NCBI GenBank assembly: GCA_022496185.1
Contig: WTXG01000008.1
Location: 372,001-436,000, forward strand
Source of the DNA: Multifurca ochricompacta
Lineage: Eukaryota; Basidiomycota; Agaricomycetes; Russulales; Russulaceae
Direction of reading: 5' to 3'
Length of the DNA: 64,000 bases
Of this stretch, positions 1 through 12,776 are shown in pieces. The translations under genes and the position numbers were made by a program. Within the stretch, counting starts at the first letter, position 1. Each line of letters opens with the position of its first letter. Below the pieces are notes generated by a model, which was not told where the DNA came from, did not search any database, and was given only the letters and a program-made list of their open reading frames with translations.

Positions 1-290
1 TGATTTTCTCGTTATCAAGGGGTTGGGAATCAGTTTATCAGTCATTCATCGGATGTATTATGGTGTATGATAGAAAGTAGTGTACCAATGTACGAACAGC
101 TTGACCTGGCCAGAACTCGTGACCAAGTGATCATGTGATATCATGGATTTGATGAGGTGAATAGAAAAAGAAAAAAAACAGAAATAGAATAGAAGCATAG
201 AAGCATGTTACAGATAAACCAGTTTGCAAACAAAAAACATGATTCCCACATCTTCCCCCTTCACCTGAACCCCCCCCCCCTCCCCTCGTT

Positions 291-2877
291 ATGACCATTA
301 CAACTTGGGACTCAAAAGGTGACCACAGGAAGGACACTCTGGGCGCTGAGGGCTCTGATGTGGGTCGACGATCCTTAGAGGCCACCACTTCTTCTAAAGG
401 CCTAGGAGAATGGACGACATCGCGCAGAGAGCTCTGGTGCTTCTATCTGTACTATGTCGTATGTTGTGTTTTTGATATACTTCCTGCTCACCCTCCGAAA
501 ACCTCAAACAAGGGAAATAACGGACTCTCTGGGTTCAACTTTGGCCCATCCCAATTTCAAAACCTCCTCTACCTGGCAGGTTACGACCCTTCTCAGCCGC
601 CCTTTTCTGCGCCGTGTGGTAGCGGAACCGATTGCGTGCTGCCCTTCCTGGGACGCGTCCGGAACAGTCCGTCTTCCTTCTCGCGCGTCCTTGTTCACGG
701 TGGCCTTCGCGTTGCTCATGACGGACCTTTTATTTCAATTTTTTTATCCCTTTCTCGTTGCACGCAGTTAACTCGATCGTTCTCCTCACGAATGGGATCA
801 GCTTTGCTATTCAGGCAGTTATGATGTTGATGATTGGCGCCTGGGCAGATTACGGGAGGTGGAGGTATGCAGAGAATTGCAATGTGTACGAGTGGAGGGG
901 ATGGCGATTGACGCATCTGATCACAGGCCGAACATCACGATTTTCTTCACACTTTTAGCCGTGGCCGTCTCATTTGCATGGCTTGGTGTTGATGATCCGT
1001 CGCATTGGCGTGCCGGAGTCGCACTATATATTCTTGGTTGTAAGTGTTGGGATTTCTCCTAGGCCGTCCTATCTCGATGCATACATCTGTCGTTTCAGTG
1101 ATTTCATACCAGGTGGGGACCACCAGTGGCCGCTTATTTCGCAGCTACTAATTCGTTGGTACAGTGTGCTCTCACGTTCTGGACTGCCGCGTTCCCCGGT
1201 CTGGCGCGCAATCTCCCGGAGGTTCGAACCTCTGCAGAAGAAGTAAAAGAGGGATTGAAACTGTCAGCATCATCTTGCGCGAATTTTTGCCATTGATTAA
1301 TCGTCTAGGAAGATTGGATGAACATTCCCAGTATGAATCTTTGACCCGCAACCGTGTATCCAATATCTCGTTCGCCGTAAGCTCGGGGGGCGAGATCATC
1401 GTTCTTGCAATTATGGTCGGCATCCTTAAGGCACTAAAGTCTGACGCGAGTGTGGAAAATAATACTAAGGCATTCAGTGTGCTTATTGCATTCTCTGGCG
1501 GCGTGTGGTGTTCGTCTCCATGTCGATTAATTTATGCGTTCGTGTGTCTCATCCACGATCTCCCTCTAGTGCTTTGTGCCATCCCTTGGTTCATCTTTGA
1601 AAAGCGCCGACCTGGTCTCTCTCTACCACCAGGAATGTCACTTGCGACCATTGGATTCAAGCAGACCTATGTGGCCCTGCGAGAATGCTTACGATTAAAA
1701 CAAACCTTCTTGTATCTGATATTCTATTTCCTCATGTAAGCTGCTGATCATGTGCTCATTCCACGGGGCCTAACGCTTCTTGTCTTGCAGGGGTGATGTA
1801 CTGAACACCACTGTGTAAGCGCTTGATAGGAGCACAGCTGTTCATGGGACTCACCTGTCGCCATAGGACTGTTATTGGGACACTCCAGAACAGGTTGGCC
1901 AAGGTTTTCGCAAGGAATCTCCACGTTTAATAAATTTATCCTCAGCGTTGTATCCTATTCGACATTACAACTCACCCTTCTTCTCTTGGTTGGCATCTTC
2001 ACACAAGGAGTCGGAATATAGTGAGTAGTTGGGGAAGTTGTTAAAGGGCCACGCTAAAAGCCACTTACAGTCTATTCTGGCTTGTTCAGAAAAAATTTAA
2101 CGTATCTACAAAGAATGTATGTACATTCTTCAGTGCCTCCCTCATCACCAATCAACCTCTGGGCCCAGATGTTGCTTTTCAATGTATTCTGGATCTTGGT
2201 GAGTAAGATGTCGCGCGCAAACTAGAAGCATGCTGGACTGGTTTGCACTTAGGTTCTCACCATTTGGGGTCTCATCGGCGTCCATACGAACAAGGTTGGG
2301 TTTAAGCATGTTTGGGAGATCTGGTATATGCTGCCCATCTTTCGGCTCGATATGTGCTCATATAGAATGGAAGGCTGTATCAGGTTTTCTATGGGTTGAT
2401 GGTCTGTCCATGGTATGCATACAGCCAGACCATGATTAGCGAGGTGTCCCCAGTTCCTCAAATGTTCGCTCCCTCTTTTGTTCAGCAAGGGAGGTTCTAA
2501 GCTGACCTTTTGAGCAGCTTCCTTTTCTTTGCGCTGTTCTCTGTGGTTAGCACCATCTTTGTTGTTTGAATACATCCCATGCTGAACTCTTGACAGATTG
2601 GCAAGACATCTGCGTTCATTGGTCCATTCGTTTCCGAGGCAATTATTTCCGCTTCAGGGAACAATAACATGCCATTCGCGTTTTTGTTTGGACTGTAAGT
2701 GCTTGCCATCTCTGCAAGTAGACTTTCCATTGACACCCAGATTTCAATTTCCAGGGATCATTCAGCACTATTTTCTTATTTTTGGTGAAAGTGGAGAAGA
2801 GCCGGATCGAGTGTGAAGAATTTGTAGCTGCGGAAGCCATTTTGCAGAGGGATGGACATAGTATAATACAACCATAA
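291..2877 (+). CDS. ATG22: Autophagy-related protein 22 (vacuolar amino-acid effluxer, MFS fold)
   Basis: Multi-exon gene for an Atg22-family integral membrane protein. In yeast Atg22 exports amino acids from the vacuole after autophagic breakdown. Family signatures appear in order: ELWCFYLYYV then NNGLSGFNFGPSQFQNLL after the first intron, TNGISFAIQAVMMLMIGAWA, LTFWTAAFPGLARNLPEV, SLTRNRVSNISFAVSSGGE, WFIFEKRRPGLSLPPG and GLGV-type C-terminal helices, ending in an acidic tail at TAA 2875-2877. About a dozen introns are needed; most have clean GT-AG ends, for example one at about 1114-1167 with a CTACTAATT branch point. The intron around 1240-1330 is the least certain. The start at 291 follows a C-run and precedes the conserved first exon. 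No frame break is required. It is transcribed in the same direction as PWP1. Confidence 0.88.
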
Positions 2878-3031
2878 ACATCTACAAATAATGGAATATA
2901 TATATGATATAACATGCCTCTCGGCCCGCTCGGCCCGGAATCACGTTAAAAAATAAAATAAAAAGCTGTTGTCACAACTGGACGGGAGAGTCTTGTGGGG
3001 AGAACAACGAACGACGAACAACTTTGAGTGA

Positions 3032-5089
3032 ATGGGTGACTTGATTTCGGGTATTGCTTGGTACGCAATTTTATATTCTATTTATTCCTCCTACTCATTT
3101 CGAATTGGGTAGGGTGAAGCAGGGTGTTTCTGCGAGACACCCCTCGAAACAGCCTCTGAACGATACTGATATTGAACGGATTAAGGAGATTGCTCATATA
3201 GAACTTGAGGATGCGCGCACAGAACTGGAGCGTGCGAATGCCGCCGCACATGCTATGAGTCAAAGAAATGAAGACAGTGATGGCGATGATATTGTCGGTG
3301 ATGATGAGGATGACTCGGCCTGGGTAGAGTGCGTTCCAGGCTACTCCTATGGATCACTGATTAACTTTATTCTAGTGAAGATGAAGAACCCATGGACGAG
3401 GATGTGATAAAAGAGGGTACTGCTTGAGACGAAATGGAGATCTTTCCGAGTACAATTTGGATACGTATGACGAAGAAGGCGATGGGCCGGCATCCAGTGC
3501 GTCTGGTTATGCCGTATTTGGGATCACCGCCATATGCCCTGCCAGCTCTTGGTCCTTTCACCAATATAAAAGGGTTACAGTTCTACCGCGACAACGACGA
3601 CGACCCATACATCACGCTCAAAGAGGTGCGCCGCATTTCTCGTTTCCCCCATGCACCTGATAAACATGCAGACGCCAAGGATGATAATGAACTTGAGCGC
3701 GAGGAAAATGAAGTCTTACCGACAGACAACGTGCTCATCACCGCCATAGTCGAACAGAACTTGCCTCAACTCCATTTTTTTGTCTACGATGAAGTAACGG
3801 AATACATGGGTCCGCATCATGACCTGCTGTTGAGTAGTATGCCTCTCTGCCTCGAATGGCTCGACTATCCGATCTCCTCGACTACTTCGTCTAACGTGGA
3901 TAGCATGGACACTGGTGACGGTGACGGTTCCGTTCCTTCGCCGTCCCAGTTTGGAAATTACATCGCCATTGGCACCATGGACCCAGAGATTGAAATTTTC
4001 TCAGTTGATCTCCTCGACTCGGTTTATCCTGATCTAGTTCTGGGAAATCCTAAGGAGACCGCGGCACACGTCCCAGAGCCTGCCGGCACAGGGAAGAAAA
4101 AGCGCAAAAAGACGCGGCATCGCGCGGCGAGTGAGAAGTATCACGTCGATGCCGTCCTCTCGCTCTCATGGAACCGTACCGCACGACAGATGCTGGCGAG
4201 CGGCAGCGCAGATCGCACAGTCAAGCTGTGGGACTTGTCACGGGATCCGAAAGAGGGTGCCCTTCGTAGTTTCGAGAAGCTGCACAAAGACAAAGTGCAG
4301 GCAGTACAATGGAACCCAGCGAGCCAACCGTACTAATCAGCGGGAGCTACGATCGTACAGTGCGGGTATTCGACTCGCGAGCTCCCGATGCGAGCGTCGG
4401 TGCTGTCGTGGGCGCGGATGTGGAGGCAATACGTTGGGATCCATGGGACAATCACGGCTTCTACGTACGGCTCCGTCGTCTTTCATCTTTCCCTCATCTG
4501 CCACGCATTTGAAAGTAGACACGGTTGCTTATATTTGGGATATAGGTTTCGTTGGAGAACGGGATGGTGGTCAATTTCGATGCGCGAACATTGCCATCGG
4601 ATCTCGGTCAAGCATCACCTGCACGCTTCACGATCGCAGCGCACGACGGCGCGGCGTGTGCACTAGATGTGAACACGCACATCCGAGGATGCCTCGCTAC
4701 GGCGGGCACGGACAAAATGGTAAAGATTTGGAACGTCCAAGGAGATGAGGCAGGCGGGAAACGGCAAGTCAGCCTCGTCGCAGGCCGTGACCTCGGTTTG
4801 GTGAGCCCACATTGACCGACATATGCCCATGTGCGGGGAGGTGTGTTAACTGGCCGCACAGGGCGAGATCTTCTCAGCTGTATGGTCGCCAGATCACCCG
4901 CTAACGCTCGCGGTGGCAGGCTCAAAGGCAAAACTACAGATTTGGGACGTCAGCGCAGATTATAGTGCGCGGAAGGTTTTTGGTGCGAGGCTTGCGGGAA
5001 CAGGGCGCGCACCAAGAGAGAAGCCAAGCGGAGGCGTCATCGGTGTTGCGGATGACGAGGAGGACAGTGATGACGATGAAGAGGAGTAG
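3032..5089 (+). CDS. PWP1: Periodic tryptophan protein 1 (WD40 ribosome-biogenesis factor)
   Basis: WD40-repeat protein of the nucleolar PWP1 family, which acts in rRNA processing. The first exon encodes MGDLISGIAW and joins VKQGVSARHPSKQPLNDTD over an intron at 3061-3112. An acidic linker leads to LSEYNLDTYDEE, then GPFTNIKGLQFYRDNDDDPY after a 49-nt intron at about 3500-3548. WD blocks include LASGSADRTVKLWD, LISGSYDRTVRVFDSR, LATAGTDKMVKIWN and LAVAGSKAKLQIWD, and the protein ends in an acidic tail at TAG 5087-5089. Two places need one extra base to keep the family frame: TT at 3424-3425, which otherwise reads into TGA, and CCC at 4315-4317, where the frame otherwise ends at TAA 4334-4336. 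PWP1 is normally essential, so assembly error is more likely than loss of function. Confidence 0.87.
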
Positions 5090-5345
5090 TAATGGTAGTG
5101 GTAGTAGTAGTAGCATGCATGTCATCAGATCAGATAATCCGCGCTATAATCTAGGCATTTCGGCTACGGCTACAGGCAGGGTGGATAGCAACAACTGGGC
5201 TACCGGAGCAGGGTTACATTCACATAAAGTCATCTGCGTTGGACCCGAAATCATCCAACGCCTCGTCGTACACAGTCGTATCCAATCTAGATTGAAGCGG
5301 TAATGTGATGAATGCGGACACGGACACACATATTTAGGAGGGAAC

Positions 5346-6275
5346 TTACTTGTTCCCAATCTTACTAGTACCAAGGATAGGCTTTCCGACTGACTTGGGC
5401 TTTTTCTTTCCACTAGCTTTTTCCCGTTGTTCCCGTTGTTTCTCATTCGCAAGTGTGGTGAGCCCGCTCGCTGCCTTGCGCACATCGACATCGCGGAGCG
5501 GCGCAGCAAGAGCGCGGATATGATGCTCGACGAATGCGGAGTACAGTGGCTTGTCCTGATGCCGTTTAATAACATAAGCGATGATAGCATCCGACAATGC
5601 GATGTAGTCCTCCTTGGACTTGGGAGACGATTTAAGGATCTTGTCCAAGTCCACGTCGGACGAGCCTAAGTGAGCCAGAATAAGGTTTGAGCTACCTCGA
5701 GACACGAGAAAAGGATGTGAACGAGCGACAAGGAGCACCCCGACGCACCCTTGACGGTAGTGGAGCCAAAGAGCTCCGTGGCGTGGTGAAGATCTGACTC
5801 GAGCTCGCGCTCCTTTTCAAGCCGCGCTTTGGCACGGGGATCGAGCACCGCATCTTCGTCGTAGCCCGCCTGGTCCGCCTGGTTATCCGCTGAAGCGAGC
5901 AAAGCTTGACGCGCGGCCTCCTTCTCTGCGAGCTTCTGCTTGAGAGTTCCCTTCTTCTTGGGAGGAGCTACCGAAGCAAGTGCAGGCGCAGCAGATTTCT
6001 TCTTTTCCTCGTCGTCAGAAGACGCTTCCCAGTCACTCTGCAAATGATCAAGCCGATCGGTGAAAAGGGGGGTTTAGGTTAGGTCGACAACCACCCGGGG
6101 CAACGCACGACGGGTTCATTATCGTCCTCGTCTTCTCCCTCCCATTTGTTCCTAGCTGATTTCTCGGGTACGGGACGCGCAGGAGAGCCGCCTTCTGAAC
6201 CCTCTGCCCCGAATTTTTAGCTACGGAAAGAGGGGATGAAAAGGAGAGAAAATTTAATTTACCCCAGTCGGACAT
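5346..6275 (-). CDS. HCR1: Eukaryotic translation initiation factor 3 subunit J
   Basis: Small acidic eIF3j/Hcr1 protein, a loosely bound eIF3 subunit that helps load mRNA on the 40S subunit and recycle ribosomes. The tiny first exon gives MSDWE, then an intron ends at GGGGCAG. The next exon reads GSEGGSPARPVPEKSARNKW and then an acidic stretch. After a further intron come SDWEASSDDEEKKK and the basic KKKGTLKQKLAEKEAARQ segment typical of the family. The C-terminal exon contains DVDLDKILKSSPKSKEDY, IKRHQDKPLYSAFVEHH and a lysine-rich end (KKKPKSVGKP). The length, about 245 residues, fits the family. It converges with PWP1 (256 bp between stops) and is divergent from COQ9, with a short shared promoter at about 6276-6447. 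Confidence 0.88.
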
Positions 6276-6447
6276 TTTTAAATCCTTTTTATTTGAGGGA
6301 TGTGAACGGGAAATGGGCGTAAGGACGGTCGTGGCTGCCGAGCAGCAGAGACTGATTTGATCAGAGCAGTGTGTGAGTGTGAATGTGAGAGAAGAGAAAG
6401 CGCTCGTCGCTCGTCGTTACAAACGTCTTTGCCGGGTCGGCCTCGCA

Positions 6448-7297
6448 ATGTCAATACGGTAGGGTCAACACATACACATACACACGCACACTCTCTATAA
6501 AATTACAGGACACAGCTATTAAAACTGCGGTTCCTCTTGTTAGCCAGCACGGTTTCACTCGGACTACTTTGGCGCATTCAGTACTCTCCCTTCCCGAACC
6601 CCACTTTGAACCACTGTCAGATTCAGCGGTGACGACCTTGTTTGGTGAAGGTGATACAGCGCGGAGAACTTTAATCAATGCTTGGCTCGACGAAGGGATA
6701 GTCCATATACGCACCGCCGCCTTGGTCAGCAATGTCAAAGACGCGCTCCTTGCCCGCCTCGAGTACAACGTACCCGCACTCGATTATCTGACAGAGGTGA
6801 GTTGCCTCACTTCCGTATACTTCGATACGGATGCTACGTATACACATAGGCATTTGCTCTCGTTGCATCTCCGGGACTAGGCATTCCGCCTCTCGATCTG
6901 CGTCCCGCGGTACAACACGCAGCAAGCATCGCCGACGAAGCATGTCGGGTGGCGGGAGATACCTCCATCGGGGTATGTCTCTTTTACATGCGTATTTCCT
7001 CCTTAGCTCCCTAAAACCCGCACGAAAAGCCTTCCTGGTATACAAAGCGTGCCACTCTCGCGGCCATCTATACCGCCGCCGGTGAGCCATGTTTTTATCG
7101 TCTGCACGAGACTTGACCGTTTTCCTTCTCTTTCCAGAGCTTCATCAGCTCGCGTCACCTCAGACTGCTCCTGGGTTCCTCGGATCCCTCTTTGACTCGG
7201 CATCAGACATGCAAAGTGTCCTCTCAGAAGCTGAAAATTCGCGCAGTATGTTGCCAAGAGCTGGGCAGCGATTGCCAAAAGTTCTGGTGTATTTTGA
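6448..7297 (+). CDS. COQ9: Ubiquinone biosynthesis protein COQ9
   Basis: COQ9 family protein, a mitochondrial lipid-binding partner of COQ7 in coenzyme Q synthesis with a TetR-like fold. Recognisable blocks are TAVPLVSQHGFTRTTLAHSV, LFGEGDTARRTLINAWLDEG, YTKRATLAAIYTAAELHQL and LGSLFDSASDMQSVLSEAEN. The family C-terminus, QYVAKSWAAIAKSSGVF followed by TGA at 7295-7297, is present but one base out of frame. A missing T at TT 7238-7239 would restore AENFAQY. The first exon (ATG 6448, MSIR) also fits only if the GG at 6458-6459 is one base short, which gives MSIR joined to DTAIKTAVPLV; an alternative acceptor ending at TTAG (about 6543) keeps the frame but drops conserved residues. A mitochondrial presequence is not obvious, so the start is uncertain. 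Confidence 0.82.
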
Positions 7298-7840
7298 TAC
7301 TATTCTACAAGCCGGTAAATGCAACTCCAAACGTCGCGCCATGGGTCCTGTGTCTGTCCGCGCCATGAATAGCTTATCTGTGTGACTGTGTGACTGTGTG
7401 ACTGGACCAGGCGGACAACAATCACGTGAAGATGGAAGTAAGGGGATAAATCGTTCGATCGTGTGTATTGTGGAGAGCGTGGAGATTCCTTCTCGATCGA
7501 CATAACGCCAGCGTGAATCAATCGCGCAAGACGCAATTCTATTTCTTGTTTCGTTTAGCTTCCTTCTGCTGTGGTGCCACAACAATCCAATTTTAGAGAA
7601 CAACACTCTGTCTGAATCCTTTGGATCTTGATCTCATTTCATACCCATGACCCACACGACTCATGACCATTTCCGTGTCTTATTACATTACATTTGGATT
7701 TGGAAATCATTTTCCCGGAATCGGAATCTGGTCTCGGTCCTGGTCCACGTCCACACTGGCTACTGGGTATCATTGGTTTGGTAAGGTAAGGTAAGTAAGG
7801 TAAGTGGTAGTGGTGGTGGTAAATACCACAGCCTCATTTC
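7298..7840. other. Intergenic region between convergent COQ9 and DENND6-like genes
   Basis: About 540 bp between two stop codons. It holds a short GTAAG-type tandem run followed by TGG/TGGT repeats at about 7778-7820. I see no credible gene; the open frames on the minus strand here lack family features. Confidence 0.6.
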
Positions 7841-10004
7841 TTACTTGTACCGTACACTCCCCTGTCTCGCGTTTTTAAGTGTATGTTCAACAACCTCTTC
7901 TTGATGCGCAAGCCACAGCCCGAACGCTGGCGTACGTAGCCAGCGCTCGTAAAACTCCCGTTGTTTCCTACTTGATCTAAACGGAAGCGCTGCCCCGTGC
8001 GCCTTGAGCGACGCAAAAAAATTAACATCGTTGAACGCCTTGAGACGCAGACCCGTGTCGGCCTCACTCGTCTCCGACGGGCGGGGGATAAGAGTATTCA
8101 AATAGCGATTAAGTGGGACCAAGAGCGCAGCCGATCGAGAGGAGAAATGGCGACGGAGGTTGAAAGACGCTTCCTCCACTGAAATTCAGAAGGTCAGGCA
8201 ACCGCACAGTGCGCGCACATGAAGCCTCACTCACGCCCTTTGGCATTGCTGCTTCCTGCCCTGGCTTCCAATTGTTGCAGGAGCTGGCCGTCTTTGGATG
8301 TATACCGCTTGTGACTTTTTGTCTTCCATCCCGGTAATGGTCCAGCAAAACGAGTCGACATGCTTCAGGAACCGGATTACCCATTAACACGACCGCCAGC
8401 GATGCGGAAAGTACGGTCGCCACTTGCCTAGACTTTCCCCCAAGGGAAAGGACATGCGGCCAATGACTACATGCTTTTTCAAAAAACGGGTTCGTGACTC
8501 CAAGGAGAAGACCCGCTTTTGGTGCCCTTTCGTTCACTAGAGCTGCGTGCTCTCTATCGTGAATTGTAAAATAGGGTCGGAAATCCCCAGCCCACGGAAT
8601 CTGTGTGATGTGCACGTTGATCCGCAAACTGCATATCCGCGTACGAAAGAATACATCTCACGGGTCTGAACACGTCCCGCAGCCACCATATTGCCTTGCT
8701 TGTCCATGCAGGCGACCGCCCAAAAATGATAATCGGTTCACATAAAACGAGGCATTCCCAAATAGACCAAAGATGCGATAATGATGCCTCAAGGATATGG
8801 ATCATACCCAATGGGGCGAATAGAGGACAGGACGCAAGGATCTGGGCTTTCATTATGATGCGGAAGTGGGACGGAAATTAAATTGCTAGAACGTACGCGC
8901 CAATCTTGGTCTGTCTGTGCCTGTGGAAGGACACCATTTCCTAGCTGTTGCTCATCCTCATCTCGGGGAAGTTCGACGTGTAGAACTGAGCCTAGGAAAC
9001 CAAGCTCAACAGAGGTCCCAGGTACTGGCGGCGGCCTACACCACCCATTGTGGAATAATGTTGGAGTGTACGGTTTGCATGTTGCACTTACCATTTCGCT
9101 ATGTTATGGGACGCCACCTCAAGTATGGGATCACCATGACTGTGATAAAGGGGCCCTAACTTGCTAAGCAAGGCACAGAACAGTGCTGGATATGGATGCT
9201 GTGTCAATATCACGATACACCTCTGGACGAACAGGGGTGAGAAAATGCCGCGTTGAGGTCTGGTGATGATACACCAATACCTGAGAGTATCCACGCTTGG
9301 AAGTTGAACTTTTTTTTTGATTGAAATGTGAAAATCCATACACGAAGCCGTCGGGAGAACGTGTACGTCTGCCATCGAACCCAGAGAAGCTGTCCTGATT
9401 CATTCTCGTAGCCTGTTCTCGAATGCGAAAGGAATGCGTCTCTGAACCTTCTTTGAACAATGTCGAGTCAGGGAATGCCGAGAATGCACTAGTTTGGATT
9501 CTAAGTCAACGAGCATGATGAAATTAAAAAAAGTCGAACATATTCTCAGCTTCAAACGGGTACAATGGCAGAAGTGGAAATATGCAAGTTAGCGACGGGC
9601 CTTGCTCAAGGTCGAAGTCAACTGAAATGCAGTGGGTAAGTATACAAGGCGTATTGCTAAACTAGCAAGCAGCAATTGCCTATGGCTAACCCCAAGACCC
9701 AGCGCCGTAGGCGCTCTAGATTTTCAGGTTCGAATGTGATTCCCTCGAGAGTCGGTACACCGCTTGTGCTATATTTTGGCGATTTTAGGGGGAGCGTCCT
9801 CACTCGAGATAGGCTTAGACTGGTCGTTGCTAGAGCTAGAGCGGAAGGCGATGGTTTGATCTTCAACTCTGGAGATGAGGAGGTACTGTGATGTAAATCG
9901 AGAGTCTTCCTTGCATGCAGACTGTTGTCGGCTTGTTGATTGTCCGGAAAAGGTACAGAAGAAGTATGATTACCGGAGGATCGAGAATCTGAGCTGTTCT
10001 CCAT
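7841..10004 (-). CDS. DENN-domain protein, DENND6 / SPA-type
   Basis: Tripartite DENN protein of the DENND6 (stabilization of polarity axis) family. Family members are exchange factors or regulators for Rab-type GTPases in membrane traffic and polarity. The N-terminal part reads LERLRRWVLGLAI joined to VDFDLEQGPSLTCIFPLLP, then FSAFPDSTLFKEGSETHSFR and GFVYGFSHFNQKK. The middle has VILTQHPYPALFCALLSKLG, GTSVELGFLGSVLHVELPRD, LWSIWECLVLCEPIIIFG and TSKAIWWLRDVFRP. The end has DFRPYFTIHDREH, LLLGVTNPFFEKACSHWPHV, LLVPLNRYLNTLIP and KQREFYERWLRTPAFGLWLA. The join after LGLAI needs a GC-AG intron at 9622-9679. MENSSDSRS at 10004 is the chosen start; a longer frame to 10079 is open. The 3' intron has phase 1, so no frame break is needed. 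Confidence 0.83.
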
Positions 10005-10981
10005 ACCATATGAGCACGTAAGGGAGTAGACAACAACGGCGGGTAGACAGAGACGAGGAGGAGACAAGACACAAGACAAGACAAGACAAATCGCAACTCA
10101 GCTCACGGCAACCCCGGGGCTTTCTTTGCCGGGCTCCGGTCACCGGTTTCCGGGCCGTCAACGTCAACAACAACTTCAATTTCTTCAATTCAATTAAATT
10201 AAATTCACCGGTTCGCGGTTCACATAGTTCGATGGATGGGCGAACAATAATACCATCATCATGTAAGAGAAAAAGATATACTATTGAGTCAGGGTCATGC
10301 AATCTTTCTTGGCTTCCATTCACTACCTTTTTTTTTCAGGTTCAGGTTGTGGTAATCCGGCTCTCGCGTTCAACTCTCATTCGACGATTTGTCCTGCCAA
10401 AAAGTCTCTCAATTTTTTTTCCCTGTCAATCTTTGTCAATCTTTTGCGAAAATAGTTTTCTCGGAATCAGTGCTTCTGGCAGGGGCGGGGTACATGAACT
10501 ATGACCCAGTCCAATCTAATCCAATTCAATCCAATCCACCAGTGTCCTAGTCCTTGGTTTCTATTACCGCGCCAAAGCTACCATACCGTGAGTGCGCTTG
10601 CAACATGAGGCTGCCATTAAACCCGAATGAATCTCGCTTCAGCGTCTATCTCGGAAATCCACCGGAAAGTTGTAAGGCCGATGTGTGGTGGCTGCTATGA
10701 CATCTGCCCTACGTCTATTTTGCCCCTGACCACATCTTGTTGCATTCGGTCTCTCTCGCCTCGCACCCAGGTGTTGGTTTTGCGAATCCTACAATATCCC
10801 TTCTTCGGAAATATCCATTCCGTGCTTGCGGAGTGGAACCTTGACACCGTCTCATTTCTTCTATGGATCTGAGGTGTACCGGCGGTGCCCTTTGCCCCAA
10901 ATTCTATATAATATGATTGATCGGACGTATGTTCACCCACCGCCCTTCCAGCCACCTTTCTTTCTCCTTAAATCATTGGCA
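10005..10981. other. Intergenic / divergent promoter region
   Basis: Almost 1 kb between the divergent DENND6-like and first dioxygenase genes. It contains an ACAAG tandem repeat (about 10067-10088) just upstream of the DENND6-like start and AATTA-rich sequence at 10178-10205. A TATATAAT element lies at about 10904-10911, roughly 75 bp before the dioxygenase ATG. No gene is recognised; the longest frame here (10627-10872) lacks features. Confidence 0.55.
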
Positions 10982-12558
10982 ATGCCCGCCATTGTTTCAA
11001 ACTACCCCCCTGTTCGACGATGGATCCCTGCCCCAGTAACGAAGGAGAAAAGTAAGCCGAGGCTTAGCCTCTCATACCCTCGGTGCGCTGACCCCTTCCC
11101 AGTTGACTGGGCTGACCTCACATTCATTGATCTTGCCAAAGCAAAGACGCCAGAAGGCCGGGACGCACAGGTCCGGCTGGCGCGCGATGCAACTCATAAA
11201 CAAGGCTTCTTCTATGTTATCAACCATGGCCTGGACCAAGCAATTGTGGGTTGCTCACTGTTTCTAACCTCGTGCCGTTAATTTCGCGCAGGTCGATAGA
11301 ATGGTCGACATCGCAGCCCTCGCTTTCGACGACGTTAGTGAAGAAGAGAAGCTTCGCTATCAGGCTCGGATAAAGGAGACGGGAGAGTACTTGGGATATA
11401 AACTCCCCCAGTATTGGGTATGTGGCACTGTTCATTGTGCCTTCCTTTCCTGACCTTCAGTCAGCACATTGCCAATGGAGTCAAGGATAAGATCGAGCAT
11501 TACAACTGTGAGAACTAGTCACAGAAGCCCGGAATCTACGGTTGCTGAAAATAGGCCAGTTCCTCGAGACGTCTCCCGACGTGAACACCCAACCGTATTG
11601 CGCCGGTTCTTACCTGAAATTCAAAGAATCATTGAATTCACGCATCGCGATGTCTTTAATGAAGTACAAAAGTTAGTTGATCCTCTTGGAACGGGTTTGT
11701 AACCGTCTATCACCTCATATCTCCTCATAACAATACAGGCTTTTGTCTCTGGGTCTGGAGCTTCCGGAAAACACATTACCTGACCTTCATCCTTTTGATG
11801 AGACAAACCACTCTTTCTGTAAGTGTTCGCCAATGTCATCACAAAATCGTACTTCGTCTTAAAAACTATTATAGGGAGATTTATGCTCTAGTACGGTATC
11901 ACTCTTGCGGACTTTCACCGTGTAAGTTTACGTCCTTGACTATAGTAACCCCGTACCCAGGAAGAAGAGGAAAAAACAAATAATATTTGGATGAAGGGTC
12001 ACGCTGGTAATATCAGATCCTACAGCGCTTCCTTGTTCGCATCTCACATGACCTTTGCAGATCACACAAGCTTTACAGCCATATGGAGCCAGCCCGTTAC
12101 TGCTTTGCAGATTAAGGACTGGGACGGTCAGTGGCGCTATGTCAGGCACGTCGAGAATGCACTCGTGAGTCATGGTCTAGTATTGCCTTGCCGTTTCAAC
12201 CTAACCCGTAGCGCTGGAGGTCATAAATTGCGGCGATACAACAGAGTACTTGTCAGGTGGTTATTACAAATCTGCGGTACACCGTGTCATCAAACCACCA
12301 GCTGACCAGGATGGGTACCGGAGACTCGGTCTATACTATTTCCATTACATGGCCGACGACACCCGTATTGCACCACTGCTCGAAAGCCCAGTCGTACAAC
12401 GCGAGGGCATAACCAAGTCCATTAGCGGCGACCCGCCCACGCAAGAAAGATGGCGCAAGAATCGGTCATCAAGTTACGGAGTCTCCCAGCTGAAACAGGC
12501 AGAAGATGGCACCGAATACGAGATCGTAAACGGGGTGCGAGTTATGCACTATAACTAG
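10982..12558 (+). CDS. 2-oxoglutarate/Fe(II)-dependent dioxygenase, tandem copy 1
   Basis: Isopenicillin-N-synthase/ACC-oxidase-like dioxygenase of about 370 residues. The N-terminal DIOX_N region reads VDWADLTFIDLAKAKTPEG and QGFFYVINHGLDQA. The catalytic jelly-roll has the HxD pair in GHADHTSF, split by an intron after 12007. It then has INCGDTTEYLSGGYYKSAVH, which carries the distal iron ligand His, and RRLGLYYF, which supplies the co-substrate Arg. Such enzymes hydroxylate or desaturate small molecules; the substrate is unknown. About seven introns share positions with copies 2 and 3. One frame break: CCCC at 11949-11952 seems one base short (NPRTQEEEEK is expected before NNIWMKGHA). It is the most divergent of the three copies. 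The protein ends VRVMHYN. Confidence 0.85.
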
Positions 12559-12776
12559 GTCAACTGGATGGCCGCGGCCGGAAAGGAATAAGGTACTAGT
12601 TCATTTCAGGTGCAATTAAGACGTTCATAGCTCCTCGTGTGTATTAGTATCTAAAAAAAATCTAATTGAATCTCGAACCCCTGGCCGGGCCGGCTCGGGG
12701 CCAATCAACAATCTAATCTAATCTGATCTGGTTAATTCACTTTTCTGTCAACTTCAGTCAGGACCAATGCCTTCAT

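Noticed and set aside
1218..1232. GGTTCGAACC looks like a tRNA B-box
   Set aside because: It lies inside an ATG22 exon encoding NLPEVRTSAEE, has no A-box at the right distance and no foldable cloverleaf around it.
3376..3424. Alternative PWP1 acceptor at 3386 that bypasses the TGA (reading THGRGCDKRGYC)
   Set aside because: It keeps the frame but replaces the acidic linker typical of the family (DEDEEPMDEDVIKE) with an unrelated basic sequence.
3032..5089. PWP1 as a pseudogene
   Set aside because: Both breaks are single losses in short runs with sense restored at once, and the same pattern hits many conserved genes; a real knock-out of an essential gene is less likely.
6569..7090. Antisense frames over COQ9 (6671-7090 and 7003-7278 on the minus strand)
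   Set aside because: Arg/Cys-rich translations without family features, opposite to well-conserved COQ9 exons.
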